A stretch of 64,000 nucleotides of DNA from contig CANTUR010000069.1 in the NCBI GenBank assembly GCA_947683625.1, positions 3,782,001 to 3,846,000 on the forward strand, given 5' to 3'. Positions 33,907 to 45,308 of this stretch are shown here, one piece after another. A program made the translations under genes and the position numbers. Position 1 is the first letter of the stretch; each line of letters begins with the position of its first letter. The DNA comes from Mallotus nudiflorus (taxonomy: Eukaryota > Streptophyta > Magnoliopsida > Malpighiales > Euphorbiaceae). Under the pieces are notes generated by a model. That model was not told where the DNA came from. It worked only from the letters and a program-made list of their open reading frames with translations, and did not search any database.

Positions 33907-35789
33907 CATCTCTTCATTGATCATTAGATTGCCTCCTTTGATCCTACCAAGAAGAAGAAGAAGAAGAAGAAGAAGAAGAAGAAATGGTTTTCATACAGGA
34001 TAGTGCAGATGATTCTGTGGACAAGCTTACTCGGAAACTGAAGCCTTGTCTGGTACCTACAGTAGAAAAATCCTTAATTATTTACTTCATGAAGTTGAAC
34101 ATTTTGATCACAGTGTGTTTTTATGTTGAATCGCATTGAAAATTAGTAGACTTTATTGTTTTCTAGATATTCTAGTTGGTTGTAGTATTTTCAATACCAT
34201 CTTGATCACACTGTGTTTTACTTTTATAGTTTATATTTGGCAAACAACACTTGAACATTTATGTAAAAACCACTTTGTTAAAATGAGTTATTGTTTCTTA
34301 TTCTGTAGCTCTTGTGACTGGCAGATTTTTCTCATTCAAATAATGATGTGAATGGCTTCTTGGTAGGGTCCTTAACATTTTGCATCAGAACAATCCAGAG
34401 CTTGCTGGAGATTGTTGGAGAACTGAAATGTGGCCTCCACAGGTTGTTCCTGAGGGGACAAAGAACTGTATTTGTGAATTTCATGGATCTTTGCGAGACG
34501 TGAGTATATGTTGCTCTTTTTTTTTTCTTGCCTGAACAGTTTGTGAATTTGTTGTACCTGATCGGAGCTATTTACTGCCGGTATTTTGGACCAATTTGTA
34601 TGCGTGCTAAGTGTGGGCAAGCGAGGACAAGCAGAAGCTATGGAATAGAGGATTTCCTTGTACAAAATGAGAACTGAGGGGTATTTATAGGCATGAGTGG
34701 CTACTATTCCCACCTCCTTAGGGAATGTTCAAGGACCAAGAAACATAATTTTTACTACAACTCTCTGTTGGTTACCTGAAAGGGTTTTATTTACTGTCCT
34801 TATGAAAATTTGTATGTTTTCTTATGATAAGATTTTATATTTCAAGGGATATTTTATTATTCCGTTGTACATTCTGTAAGACTTAATTTGCTGATTCTTG
34901 ATATCAGTGCTTCTTTTTGGGTACTATTTAATTATTTAAGGAGTTCCATTTGCTAGTTTTATTTCTTACCTATTTAAGTGCGATACTTGCATCTTCCTTC
35001 CCTTATTTTTTTGTGTAAAAATTTTTCAGAATGCTGGCAACCTGACCATGTCATGGCCTTCTTACTGGCAGAATTGGGAACAAGTGGTTCACTTGATGGG
35101 CAGCAAAGATTAGTCATGAAGGAAAGATTTGCTCCTAAAAATTTTGAGGGGATTCAGTGTAGATATATCAGTAAGTACCTCTTTTTTTCAACAGATTCAC
35201 TTTGTGTTGTCAATAGGTAATTGATTAGGTGGATAACGTCTGTTTCTGTTGTCTGAGCCATCTGTTGTCTCTGCTTTTCAGATGAGCATGCCATTTGCCT
35301 GGGTTGTAAAAGTCCAGACACTAGACTATCAAAGGAGAAGCATTTCTTCTTTCTTTGATGTGAGAAGGTAATTGTTAAATTTCCTCTCTTTCTCATCTCT
35401 TTTCTGTTCCAAGGTTCATTATAGCATCCTTGTTCTACATATATCAGGCTTCCATGAGGCTTGGGGAATTGTGGTGCTGTAACTGCATCTTTGTGCTATT
35501 TATTGCCTTCAGGATGGTGAGATGACCTATGATGTTAATGATTTGCCAACACCTTCAAATTGTCTAATTCATGACTGGTATACACTAATGAGGCCTTCTC
35601 TGTTTTGTTATACTTATATCAAGTGATGTTGATTTTACAAAATATTCTATGGCAATCGTTTTACATTTAATTTTTATCGGTGGGCTATTTTTTATCTGAA
35701 TTATGTTATTTTATTTTTAAAAACTTAATTGGTTGTAATCTGGATCTTTTAGATAATGTTTAGATGACGATTTGCAAACATGGTCACGT

Positions 35790-35864
35790 GGCCTACGATG
35801 ACTAATTATTTGCCTACATTATTGGGTTGTCTAACTCATGAACAAGATGTGTGCCTCTGAGTCC
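35790..35864 (+). ncRNA. C/D-box snoRNA-like unit B2
   Basis: GGCC 35790-35793, box C variant ACGATGA 35795-35801, box D CTGA 35857-35860, closing stem decayed to GTCC. Counterpart of A2, where both boxes and stem are perfect. Confidence 0.35.
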
Positions 35865-36038
35865 CTGGTCTGTATTGTTTTCTTCCAATTATGTGATGAT
35901 TTATATTTTGTACTTGTTGTCCATCTTGCTGTTATTGGTGTGCCACTGTATTTTGATTTTATCCTTTAGATCATCACAGAATAATCTGGTATTTCTAGGT
36001 AGTTTTTAGGTGATCATTTGCAAATTCTGTGAGATGAT

Positions 36039-36128
36039 GGCCTATGAAGATTATTGATTTGCCGACATTGTCAGATTGTCTAGTTCATGACTGAGACATT
36101 TCGTGACCGAGACATTACCTCTGAGGCC
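36039..36128 (+). ncRNA. C/D-box snoRNA-like unit B3
   Basis: GGCC 36039-36042, box C variant ATGAAGA 36044-36050, box D CTGA 36121-36124, GGCC 36125-36128. 90 nt because of an internal 15 bp duplication. Confidence 0.35.
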
Positions 36129-36458
36129 TTATCTGAATAATTTTATTTATAATAATAATAATGTGATGTTGTTTTTCTAATAAATCTCATCTATTTTGCT
36201 GTTATTGGCACCATGCTGTATCCAGATTTTTTTGTGATTTGATTTGTGTAACATATCACATCTTAATTTGGTTTTTCTAGGTAATATTAAGATGGTCGGT
36301 CATTTGCAAATACGGTGATGTGGCCTATGACGATTCATGATTTGCCTACATTATCGGATTGTCTAAAGTTTATGACCTAGATATTGTATAAAATGATACC
36401 ATAATCTTGTTTCTCTAGATAGTTTTTAGATGATGATTTCCAAATTTGGTGAGATGAT

Positions 36459-36528
36459 GGCCTATGATGATTACTGATTTGCCTACATTGTCAGATTTGT
36501 GATGACAAAGACATACCCTTTTGAGGCC
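36459..36528 (+). ncRNA. C/D-box snoRNA-like unit B5
   Basis: GGCC 36459-36462, perfect box C ATGATGA 36464-36470, internal GTGATGA near 36499-36505, box D variant TTGA 36521-36524, GGCC 36525-36528; 70 nt. Confidence 0.4.
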
Positions 36529-36718
36529 TTATATGTATAGTTTTATCTGTAATTATGAGATATTAATTTTCAAAATATTTTTATGGCAATTGTTGTCTAT
36601 TTTGTTGTTATTGGCACCAAACTGTATCCAGATTTTGTAATTTAATTTGTGTAACATCTCATCTTAATTTGATTTTTCTAGGTAATTTTAAGATGGTCAA
36701 TTGCAAATATGGTGATGT

Positions 36719-36789
36719 GGTGTATGATGATTTATGATTTGCCTACATTGTCGGATTGTCTTACTTAGGACAGACATATTTCCGAGGCC
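36719..36789 (+). ncRNA. Degenerate C/D-box snoRNA-like unit B6
   Basis: Perfect box C ATGATGA 36724-36730, box D position CCGA 36782-36785, closing GGCC 36786-36789, 5' stem lost. Confidence 0.3.
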
Positions 36790-37325
36790 TTATCTGTTTT
36801 GTTTTATTTTTAATCATGTGGTATTGATTTATTAAATGTTATCCCTCTCTGGCCTTGTGCCCTTGTCTATACTGTTAATGTTCAATTATGTGGTGTTGAT
36901 GTACAAAATGTTATGTAGGATTTATTTATTTATTTATTTTTTCCGTCATTTGCCAAATCTTGTCTTGGGGCCTGAGATGATCTTAAGATTTCTCTACATT
37001 GTAGGATAATGTAGCCTACGCCAGATATATAGGATAGTTCCAGGGACGTCTCGCCCCTTGATTTCATGGTTGAATTACATGAAGGTTGTCTCTCACTAGA
37101 GCTTGCTGGCGATTGACTCTTCATACTTTTGCATGTCTGCATTTGTATTTACAACAATAACCTTTAATTGATGTTTGCTAACTGCATTTGTAGGTTTTTC
37201 CTCCGCTACTTCAATTGCTTGTGGTTTTCATTTTGCTAGTCTTTTCTTTTCTTGTTTCTGGACAATTGTCCCAATTGAAGCTGGGTTTTGTTGCCCGTTT
37301 TGGGTGCGGGAACACAGGGACATAG

Positions 37326-38406
37326 CCTTTTAGTGCTCTGTTCGCAAGTAGAGTATAATGGTATGAGGCTTCTGAACTTTAGCTTTGCTTCTGAAAAGTG
37401 TTAGCATATTATTGCAATATTTTGATCAAGCCATCTCCACACCCTTAGGATACCCAAATGTTTTAGGCAAAGGAAATTTAAGTTGAATAGGAATAAAAAA
37501 AAAAAAAAAGGGAATTTCTGCTGCTTCATCATTTGTTTTCTCCAAAAGTAATGGTAAAGCCACATGAATATTAGGGATAATTACTAATATCCTCTACATT
37601 GAGGTTTCGGCATTTGGCCTTTTTTTTTTTTTTAAAGTCAATAAAATTTCCTTTCAGTTGCAGTTTGTTAACTTTTTTTTTTTGTCCATGGAAGATGTTG
37701 ATTAATGTAAACAAATATATTTACTCAATATATTGTTTACTTTATAATAGAATATTGATTTTTCTATGTTGAGTGCATGGTGATGGAGGTTAATTTTGGG
37801 AAATCATTTGCAGGAGTTCAATATGGTTCTTCACCAAGCTCATTGAAAAGGAAGTTTTTCCTTTTCTAATTCGAACTTGATAATTTTTCTACATAAGTAA
37901 CCAAAAAATGGTGTGCTTATTGCTTGCTTTAATGGGTTTTATTTTTTATTTATTTATTTGTTTTTTTTTTCTATTTGGAAATGTGATTTTGTAGGGCGGT
38001 CCGCAATCTTTACGCCTGGTTGTGCATGAGATAGAGAGAATGTGCTGGCGGTTATGGTGGAAGAGAGGGTGTTGCTGAGAGGAACATGAAGTTACAGGGA
38101 TTTAAGTGATTTCTTTTGCGCTAAACTACAAATTCTAATCTCAAAAATATTAGACATTCCAGTCTATGCCAATTTTGTGATTTTTAAGGTTGTTTTTGGA
38201 AGTTTGTGTAAGTGTAAATGTTGCAACCATAATTTTTTTTATGAGAAATGGCATGTTTGTAAGTTTTTTACTTAAAAGAAAAAATAGTTAATGAAATTAA
38301 ACTTGGAGAAACTATAGTTGATTTTTAAAGATAGAATGGTAAAATGTTGAATATGGCTAAATCTTAAAGATTTTAGTAATTAGGAAAGAGTGCAATGTAA
38401 TTCTTT
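37326..38406 (+). other. eIF2 beta 3' flank, unit 2
   Basis: Counterpart of 30807-31830. No intact gene; the GC-rich exon-like segment is at 37995-38080. Confidence 0.4.
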
Positions 38407-38864
38407 AGGATTATTTACATTCATAGTTCCTAATTTGTTATCCGTTTTCCACCATTGTCCTAAATAATTAGTTAAGCACACAAAAACTCTGATGATTTCT
38501 CATTCGTTGATTTCCAATGAAATTATTATTGAAATGCTGACATGAGTAAATAAGGAGATGATGACATGATAAAATTATTTCAATAATAAATTAAAGACCA
38601 CATGGACCTCTTCATTTCAACAACGGTAGTTTCAACTTCATTATTGAAATGTGGTCTCCAGTTAATTATTAAAAATAATTTTACTATATTATCATCCTCT
38701 TATTTGTCTATGTCAACATTCTGATGTTAATTTCATTTATAATCAATGAATGAGGGATCAATGTTACTGAAATTAAAAATCAGAGGTTTTTGTGTGCTCA
38801 ATTGATAATTTAGGACGATAGTGAGAAATGAATAATAAGTTAGGATTTTGAGCGTAAATAACTC
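38407..38864. mobile_element. 458 bp inverted-repeat element with target duplication and empty site in unit 1
   Basis: Arms of about 200 bp: 38410-38605 (ttatttacattcatagttcc ... cacacaaaaactctgatg ... gaccacatgg) matches the reverse complement of 38640-38861. The flank aattcttt stands at 38399-38406 and again at 38865-38872, while unit 1 has a single uninterrupted aattctttt at 31822-31830. So the element jumped in after the tandem duplication. Long arms fit a Mutator-like MITE; the perfect duplication is 8 bp (9-10 if mismatches are allowed), which leaves hAT possible. Confidence 0.9.
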
Positions 38865-39667
38865 AATTCTTTTAAGAGGATGTAGTTTATGGTTACTTTA
38901 ATAATTGGATGAAAGGTCAATCTACTCCTTAAACTTGTGCTAGCAGTTCAAATAGGTTGAATTTTAACATTTTCAACAAATAGGTATAAGACTTCTATTT
39001 AAAGATAAAACTATTCCAATATAAGCTTAAATTAGGCGTGTGCCTTTTACTTGCAAAAGTAAATTAAAATAATATTAAAATTTATTATCTTATTTCCCAA
39101 CTTTTTAGTTTGAATTTTTCCAAAAAAACGTTGTAAATTTTCAAAATGTCGTCGACCATCTTCATCGCTTTTTAATCACCAGTATTGTTCTCCCTATAAT
39201 TATTGTCGCTATTCTCCTTCTAGTTACCCAAGCTACTCTCCATTTCCTCCATAACACCCTTATCACCATTGTGATTTATAACTACTACAACTTGATCATC
39301 AACATTATTTTTTCTCTTACTATTACTACTACAATTTCATCATAGCCACTGCAACACCCTCGTTACTTCTTCCACTCCACAACCAATGCAACTTCATCCT
39401 TGCCCTTTTCTTCCTCTCATTTTGAATTGTTTTAATTTGCAATAAATCAAAACCGTCTTGGAAGTATATTAATGAATGGCAAGAGTATGAGGGTTAATGA
39501 TTAAAGAATGGCAATTGAAGCAAATTTGCCTCTTTGATTTTCTACAAATTTTAAAAACATGAATCTCCATCTCCTACAAGGCTAGTACATAGTGGATTTT
39601 ATGTTTTGACACTTTTTTTCGAATTTTTAGTTTTATGTTTTCTAATAATGATATATATATACCTAAT
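38865..39667 (+). other. Flanking DNA within unit 2
   Basis: Matches 31830-32131 and 33148-33550 of unit 1. No gene. Confidence 0.6.
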
Positions 39668-41175
39668 TGTTAATGATATGTACTAGGTCAATCATGTATG
39701 ATCATGTTTTGACTTTATCATTTTATATAATAAAGAGGCATTTTTCATTATCATTTTGTGTTATGATAATTACTTGAATAGTCAATTTTTTCTAAGGTCA
39801 TCAAGTATGTGACTTGATAGTAGAACCCTTAGATTAACTATAAGTTCTATTCAAATTATCCCTAATCATAACAATATGTTATGGCTAATATAATGTTGAT
39901 TGATGATTATTGTTTACTAATCATGAATATGAGATATTAAGTCAACTCATAGGTACTTATTTGGGAAATAATGTACTGGATTGACCCATCATGAGAATAC
40001 TACATAGATAATTGTCATAAGTAATTCTCATCATAATAATATTAATTTAGTCCTTTGACCTTGAAATCATTATGGATTTTTACATAACTATTATATCTTT
40101 TAACACAATCTAACATTGTCTTTAGTAGGATGATTAAATAGATTGTTATTGGATATGAAATGAGTTATATGAGGAATGTGAGTGATTGAGAAGGAATTTG
40201 TCCCTCATTTAATCTGAGTAAGATATCTATGGGCTCCTTGATAAGATAAACTGAGAAAAATGCATGGCCATGCTAAAGTGAAGTGATAAAGAGTTATCAT
40301 TCTCAGTCTACCTAGAGTCAAGAAATAATATGATTGAATTATATAAGGATGATAAAAACTATGCCTTATATTCAATCAAGATATCATGTGACAAAGGGAT
40401 TATAATATTTATTATAAATTAGGTTATGTCGGATTATTGACTTCATATGACTTGGGTAGTCATAATGTCTTGCTAGAGGCCACTTATGACTTGTAGGCCT
40501 AAATAAAGATTTAAGGCCCACTGCCAATGTCATGTGAACCTATAAGGTCATGCACTTAGAATAGGCCTAAAAACGAATATGGGTTTGAGAAGCCCAAATA
40601 TGCTCTATGGAAATAAATAAATAGTTTATTTATTTAGGGTAAATGTTATCTTAAATAAATGGAATATTATATCTGATTTAATTTTAAATAAAATCATAAT
40701 AATAATAATTGAGAAATTACCAAAAAGTTATTTTAGTAAGTGAAACCTTAATTAGAGGTCTATAAACATGTTATATTCTCTAGGGTTTCACTAACTCAAT
40801 TATTAGCCACCAAAATTTGTTTTTCTCCTCTTAGAAAAACTAAAACACAGAGTGTTTTTTTGTTCTTGATTTGTGAGAAATTAAGAGAAGTGCTAGCACA
40901 CAAATTTTTCATTTTAATCAAGGGCTATTCGTGTGGACGCTTATGGAGGACGAATTCTTTTGGAGACGTCTTGATCTGGACTACCAAAATCAAAAGCTCG
41001 AGATAAGGTGTCACCAGAGTTAACCTCCTCTCTATCTTCTAACAGTCTTGCCTCTTTTGCGTTTGTGGTAAGATTTGAAAACCCTAGTTTTTAATCAATT
41101 AATCGAATTACTTGGATCCAAGTTAGGTTTTTGGTTAAAATTTTTAATTTTTGCTGCGTTTCACGAAACCCAACA
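39668..41175 (+). mobile_element. Solo LTR, 1508 bp, with perfect 5 bp target duplication CTAAT
   Basis: Begins TGTTAATGATATG and ends cgaaacccaaca. CTAAT precedes it (39663-39667) and follows it (41176-41180); unit 1 has the uninterrupted site tatac-CTAAT-tttgttctccc near 33538-33552. The TGTT...AACA ends and this empty site define it to the base. The end (tgctgcgtttcacgaaaccc) resembles LTR ends of plant copia elements. No internal sequence remains. Inserted after the tandem duplication. Confidence 0.95.
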
Positions 41176-41180
41176 CTAAT

Positions 41181-42818
41181 TTTGTTCTCCCTAGCTCGAA
41201 ATTAGGCTTTTTTCATAAATTTTCTAAGACTAGCACCAACGATGTCTATTTTTTATCATTAATATTATCACTACTCCAGTGAGAATCTACACAAAAAAAC
41301 CTCAATTTTTCGCTAGCAAACCCTATAAAAGAATCTTTTATTTTTGTTTTTTTTAACAGGACCTTCCCTACTTCTTGATTGTGAAGAAAGTGGTGGTCTT
41401 TGATCAAGAATTAGGGAGAACTGTTTAGAAGAAAATGGGATTGAAGGAGTAGTAGTTTTGGTTAGGATTTTGAAGTAGAATTTGGAAGTTGAATTTAAAT
41501 GTTTCTTGTTGCTAATGTTTTAAAATGAACTGAAAAAACTAAAACTTATTGTTTTTAAAGAATAAGAGTGATTCATTACTATTTTAACTTTCTTGATTTG
41601 TTGTTATTGTTATTGATACTCTCATGAATGTTGCAATTCATTACTATTTTTACTTGTTTCTATTGTTGTTGCTTGTTATCATGTTAATATTTTTGTCATT
41701 GTAATGGGATGGCAATGGTGAAAGTAAAAAAGACAGAAAAAAAATTAATTTTTAGTTTAGTTTTATATTTAAAACATAAAATATTTCATTATACATATAA
41801 ACATTTTTTGTTAGTAAAATACTTCTATTTTTTATTAATAAAATACTTCTTTCACTTTCTTTGCTTAAGAGGTGTATTACAAGTGTTTCACTTGGTTAAA
41901 TTTTAGGTTGGATTTGACATTCAAATAGAAGTATTGAGCTTGTTTGTTGAAAAAGTTTAAATTTGGCTTATTTAAATTAGTAACACAAATTTAAGGGGTA
42001 AGTTAACCTTTTATCTGTTAATAATTACTATTGTATGATTTAATACAATTTTATTTTATATGATAAAAGTAAAGTGAAACAAAGTGAACAAAAAATAAAG
42101 TTACTTCAGAATTTTTCTCAAACTAGTACAAAGTACTTTGTACTAGAGGTAAGCAAGAAGTATCCGATTTGAAATTGAACTAAACTGACAAAATTTGATT
42201 TGATTTGGTTTTTATTTTTTTTATTCAATTGAACTGAATCCACCGAACACTGAATTAATATATGCTACTAAACGTATTAGGAATGTAGTTGTAGTAAAAT
42301 GGTAAGCATGTTTTTGTCCTTCCTCTCATGTCATCTTCGAATTCCATTTGCAACACTTAATTTTTTTTAGTTTGAATCCTTGCAACATTTTTGCCTTGCT
42401 TTTTTCTTAAAAATCTTAGGATTCCAAGTCCCTAATGGAATGGCCATTGAAAAGTGCATTACCGCCTTTTTTCTTCAAAATTCATGGAAAAAATTAAAAT
42501 TTGCGGTGCTTGGGACTCGGAGTTCCTAAGGGTCATGGAAAAGTGCATTACAAGCAACTTGCTAGGAGTTTTTTTTTGTTTTATTTCTTTTTTAATTCTG
42601 GGTTAACCAAAAGTTGCCCCACATATCCAACTAAATTTTTGGTTTTGATTCGATTTACAATTCTTAGAAAATTTTAGTTTGGTTTGGATCAGTTTTACTC
42701 AATTGTGGACCTCATACTTTGTATGATGTTCTTTGTGGTGTTAACAGTCAATACCTTTGATGTTTTTTTTTAAAATACAATTAAAGGTGTGCAGTACCTT
42801 CTGTTAAAAAATATAATA
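41181..42818. other. End of unit 2 and non-coding DNA beyond it
   Basis: 41181-41881 matches unit 1 up to 33906, with about 300 bp extra (41340-41690). Past 41881 no gene is seen; short direct repeats occur at 42450-42560 (aaaagtgcattac twice). Confidence 0.5.
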
Positions 42819-42828
42819 TATTTTAGGA

Positions 42829-43310
42829 TAAACCCATTATGAAACCTTTAAACTTTAACATTTTATTCTATTGAATCCCTTAACTTTTATTGTGTTTTAT
42901 TAAGTCATCAGTCTTTTATTTTCGTATAGATTAAAAACAAATGAGATTGAAGTAACGAAATTGTGAAATAAATTCTATTTACTCTACCACAATTATAATG
43001 TTAGTGGTAAGTTTTAACAATGAATGTGTTAGAGTTATAAATTAAATCAAATAACCTTCATGGACATTTTTCATTACACGTTGCCCTCATTTTTTCTTTC
43101 ATTCTTCACAAAACATATCTCTAAACCTTTTATAATAGCATATTTAGCAGCAACGAACCTGGATTGTTGCACAATTTTGTTATTTAAGTTTAATTTGTCC
43201 TTAATCTATACAAAAATAAAAGATTGAGGGCTTAATAAAACATAATAAAAATTGAGGGGCTCAATAGAATAAAGTGTCAAAGTTCAATGGCTTTATTATG
43301 AGTTCTTCCT
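42829..43310. mobile_element. 482 bp Mutator-like MITE with perfect 10 bp target duplication
   Basis: ATATTTTAGG stands at 42819-42828 and 43311-43320. Between them, the left arm (aaacccattatgaaaccttt ... attctattgaatccct) is matched by the reverse complement of 43205-43310 (... tcataataaagccattgaac ...). The arms are about 105-110 bp. A 10 bp duplication with long terminal repeats points to the Mutator superfamily. Same family as 26156-26586. Confidence 0.9.
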
Positions 43311-43429
43311 ATATTTTAGGATTGTGCTATATATCTCTAACCATGGAAAATATTCCCAAATTTCTTACTTTGCCAATGAATGCTCCCAAATTGTAGAACC
43401 CCATATATCTTCATCTTATCAATTGTACT

Positions 43430-45308
43430 TGTAGACACCCGATTTGATCGGTCCATAATAAGAGGCGAATTATGGATGCTTAGTTGGGCTAGCCCGCAAC
43501 AAAGCCTGGTGATGAAAACACTTGAAGCTTGAATACAAGAAAGCCCAAAATATTTTTAAGAATGGACTTCAAAGTTATAACCTAAGTCCAATCCTAAACT
43601 CAAGTAAGACAATACTTGAACCCATTAAAATGAGCCCAAGCCCATTCTGGCCCATTGGCTCAGCTCTGGGTCAAGGCCAGTAAGGTGACGCCTCATCATT
43701 GAGGTGTCGCATCTATGGGATAAGGCGATTCCTCATCGAAGAGGTGTGAGGGTGGGCCCCATACTTTACAGACTTGAACTTGTGTAAGAGTGAGACTTTT
43801 TAGGTGAAAAAAGGTGAGAAAAAAAGGAAAGTAATTATGGGAATAAAAAAGGGATGTCTTGTCTAAGCATGGGTTACTAAAAAATTAGAGAGAAGAGAGA
43901 AGAAAGAAGAAAAATGAGGGATTAGCAATTGCTAGTGACTACCATTAGTAAGTAAGAAAAAAGAAAAGCTCTGAAAAAAGAAAAAAAGAAAAGGCTCTTG
44001 AAGAAGGGAGGAGAGAAAAGAAGGAAAACTTGCTTGAAAGTCCAATCCTTCAAGAAGAAGAGGTTGATCTTTTGCATTCAAGTGGGAAGTAAGATCAAAG
44101 CAAACTTTTGAGGGCTAATCATTTTGGGAAACAAACTTACAAAGCAATAAAAATCTTATCTTTTTTTATTAAGTGTTCATTATTACATAGAATGTTGGTT
44201 TATTTACTTGCTTATCTAAATTCATAGTTTGTTTCATGTATGTTATGTTCATAACATGATATTTTGAGTTCATAAGTATTGATGTAAGTTCAGCTACTTA
44301 TATGCATAATTTTAGACTAGTTTAAGGTTCAAGTAATTTGTGAGTTATGTTTTGCGTTTGGTGACCAGGCGATGCCTCAGCGAAGAGGTGTCGCCTCTTT
44401 GTGCTAAGGCGATACCATATTGCCTCTATACGCATCTACAGGGATTAGTATGTTTAGGTCCTTAATTTCAAGATTATTTCGTATGATGTATTTATCCTAC
44501 CTACTTTTATGCCTTTATATTTACAACTCTTTTTATGTAATTACTTTGTTATCATGTTTGGACTAAAATATTCACGAGTTTGTTCTTTCTTTTATTTATG
44601 CATGTTTGGTATTATATTGAACTAACTTTGTGGTTTGATCTTATATAACTTTTATCTATATTGGAGAGTAATATTGTGCTTCATTGTAGAAAATCTTGGA
44701 ATGACTCATAGCCATCACTTGAGCATCCTTTTTAAAGATTCCTTTAAGTTCATTTACATTATTAGTTAGTTTATTTTCAGTTTTCTTTTAGTTTATTTTT
44801 GGTTTATTTTTTGCCCATTTCACCTTTATTTTGCGCAAATTTTTGTAATTTTTAATCCCTTTCCCCACTCGATTTGAATGTACTTTTTGCTATTTATTAT
44901 TCGTGATGAATGCTAGGAGTAAATGCATGAAGTGGAATTAATATGCAAATTTCAGACTTTAATATAAAATTTGACAAATTGTCTGAAAACAAATGTAATT
45001 TGCATGTTAATAAAGAAATAATTGAATAATTAAAGGTAATAAATTACAAAACATAAACGGAGGCCAACTGTAAGGTTGAGTGAACATTTAAAAGCATATA
45101 CTCAGTTTCCGAATCCGTTCTTTGATGACTGCTTCTAGGAACTTCTGTGGAATCCAGTTGCTGTATAAGTGTGTCCCGATTCTTACTTGGGTGGCAACTT
45201 CATCTTTGATTAGACTTTAAGACCTATTTTGTATTTCCTAGCGGGCTTCAAACCCACACAATGTCGTAGTTACCAAACACTTAGGCATGTGCTAAACCCT
45301 GACTTACA
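43430..45308 (+). mobile_element. Solo LTR of a Tat/Ogre-type gypsy element, 1879 bp
   Basis: Starts TGTAGACACCCGATTTGATC, the typical opening of Tat-type LTRs in dicots, and carries near its right end the usual ggcaacttcatctttgatta ... gcgggcttcaaacccacaca ... gtcgtagttacc stretch. Placing the end at ...ttaca (45308) gives TG...CA ends with flanks gtact and atact (4 of 5). It includes a hairpin-rich motif gaggtgtcgc near 43700 and 44380. No internal sequence flanks it. Confidence 0.72.

Larger units (their letters stand above)
35520..36790 (+). repeat. Six-copy intronic tandem array, unit 2
   Basis: Cores at about 35538, 35807, 36057, 36339, 36476 and 36737 (spacings 269, 250, 282, 137, 261), the same layout as unit 1. 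Copy 3 has a local extra duplication (gactgagacattt / gaccgagacatta). Confidence 0.9.
33907..37325 (+). pseudogene. eIF2 beta pseudogene, copy B (no promoter or exon 1)
   Basis: Exon 2: IASFDPTK then an expanded (AAG)n lysine run at about 33950-33983 that shifts the frame before VFIQDSADDSVDKL. Middle exon 34367-34499: VLNILHQNNPELAGD ... PPQV, with a 2-base deletion (aagaact for aagaagact) and then the old frame TVFVNFMDLC. Next exon 35030-35170: PDHVMAFLLAELGTSGSL, RFAPKNFEG, intact except its first codons. Zinc-finger exon 35282-35367: CLGCKSPDT then stop TGA at 35356-35358 where arginine is expected (FFLRCEK). In the last exon a 15 bp deletion removed the splice acceptor and the first cysteine codon (compare 30716-30733 with 37250). 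TAG at 37323-37325. Splice donors GTGAGT, GTAAGT are kept. The known family domain order is clear. Confidence 0.9.
33907..41881 (+). repeat. Tandem segmental duplication, unit 2
   Basis: Begins at the same base of eIF2 beta intron 1 as unit 1 and ends near gaggtgtattaca, after which the sequence differs from the unit 1/unit 2 junction. It is longer than unit 1 because it keeps the middle exons and carries later insertions: a 458 bp inverted-repeat element (38407-38864) and a 1508 bp solo LTR (39668-41175). Confidence 0.92.

Noticed and set aside
34372..34713. 113-codon minus-strand open frame and 36930-37142 minus
   Set aside because: Antisense to an eIF2 beta exon and to intron/3' sequence respectively; sense exons explain the conservation.
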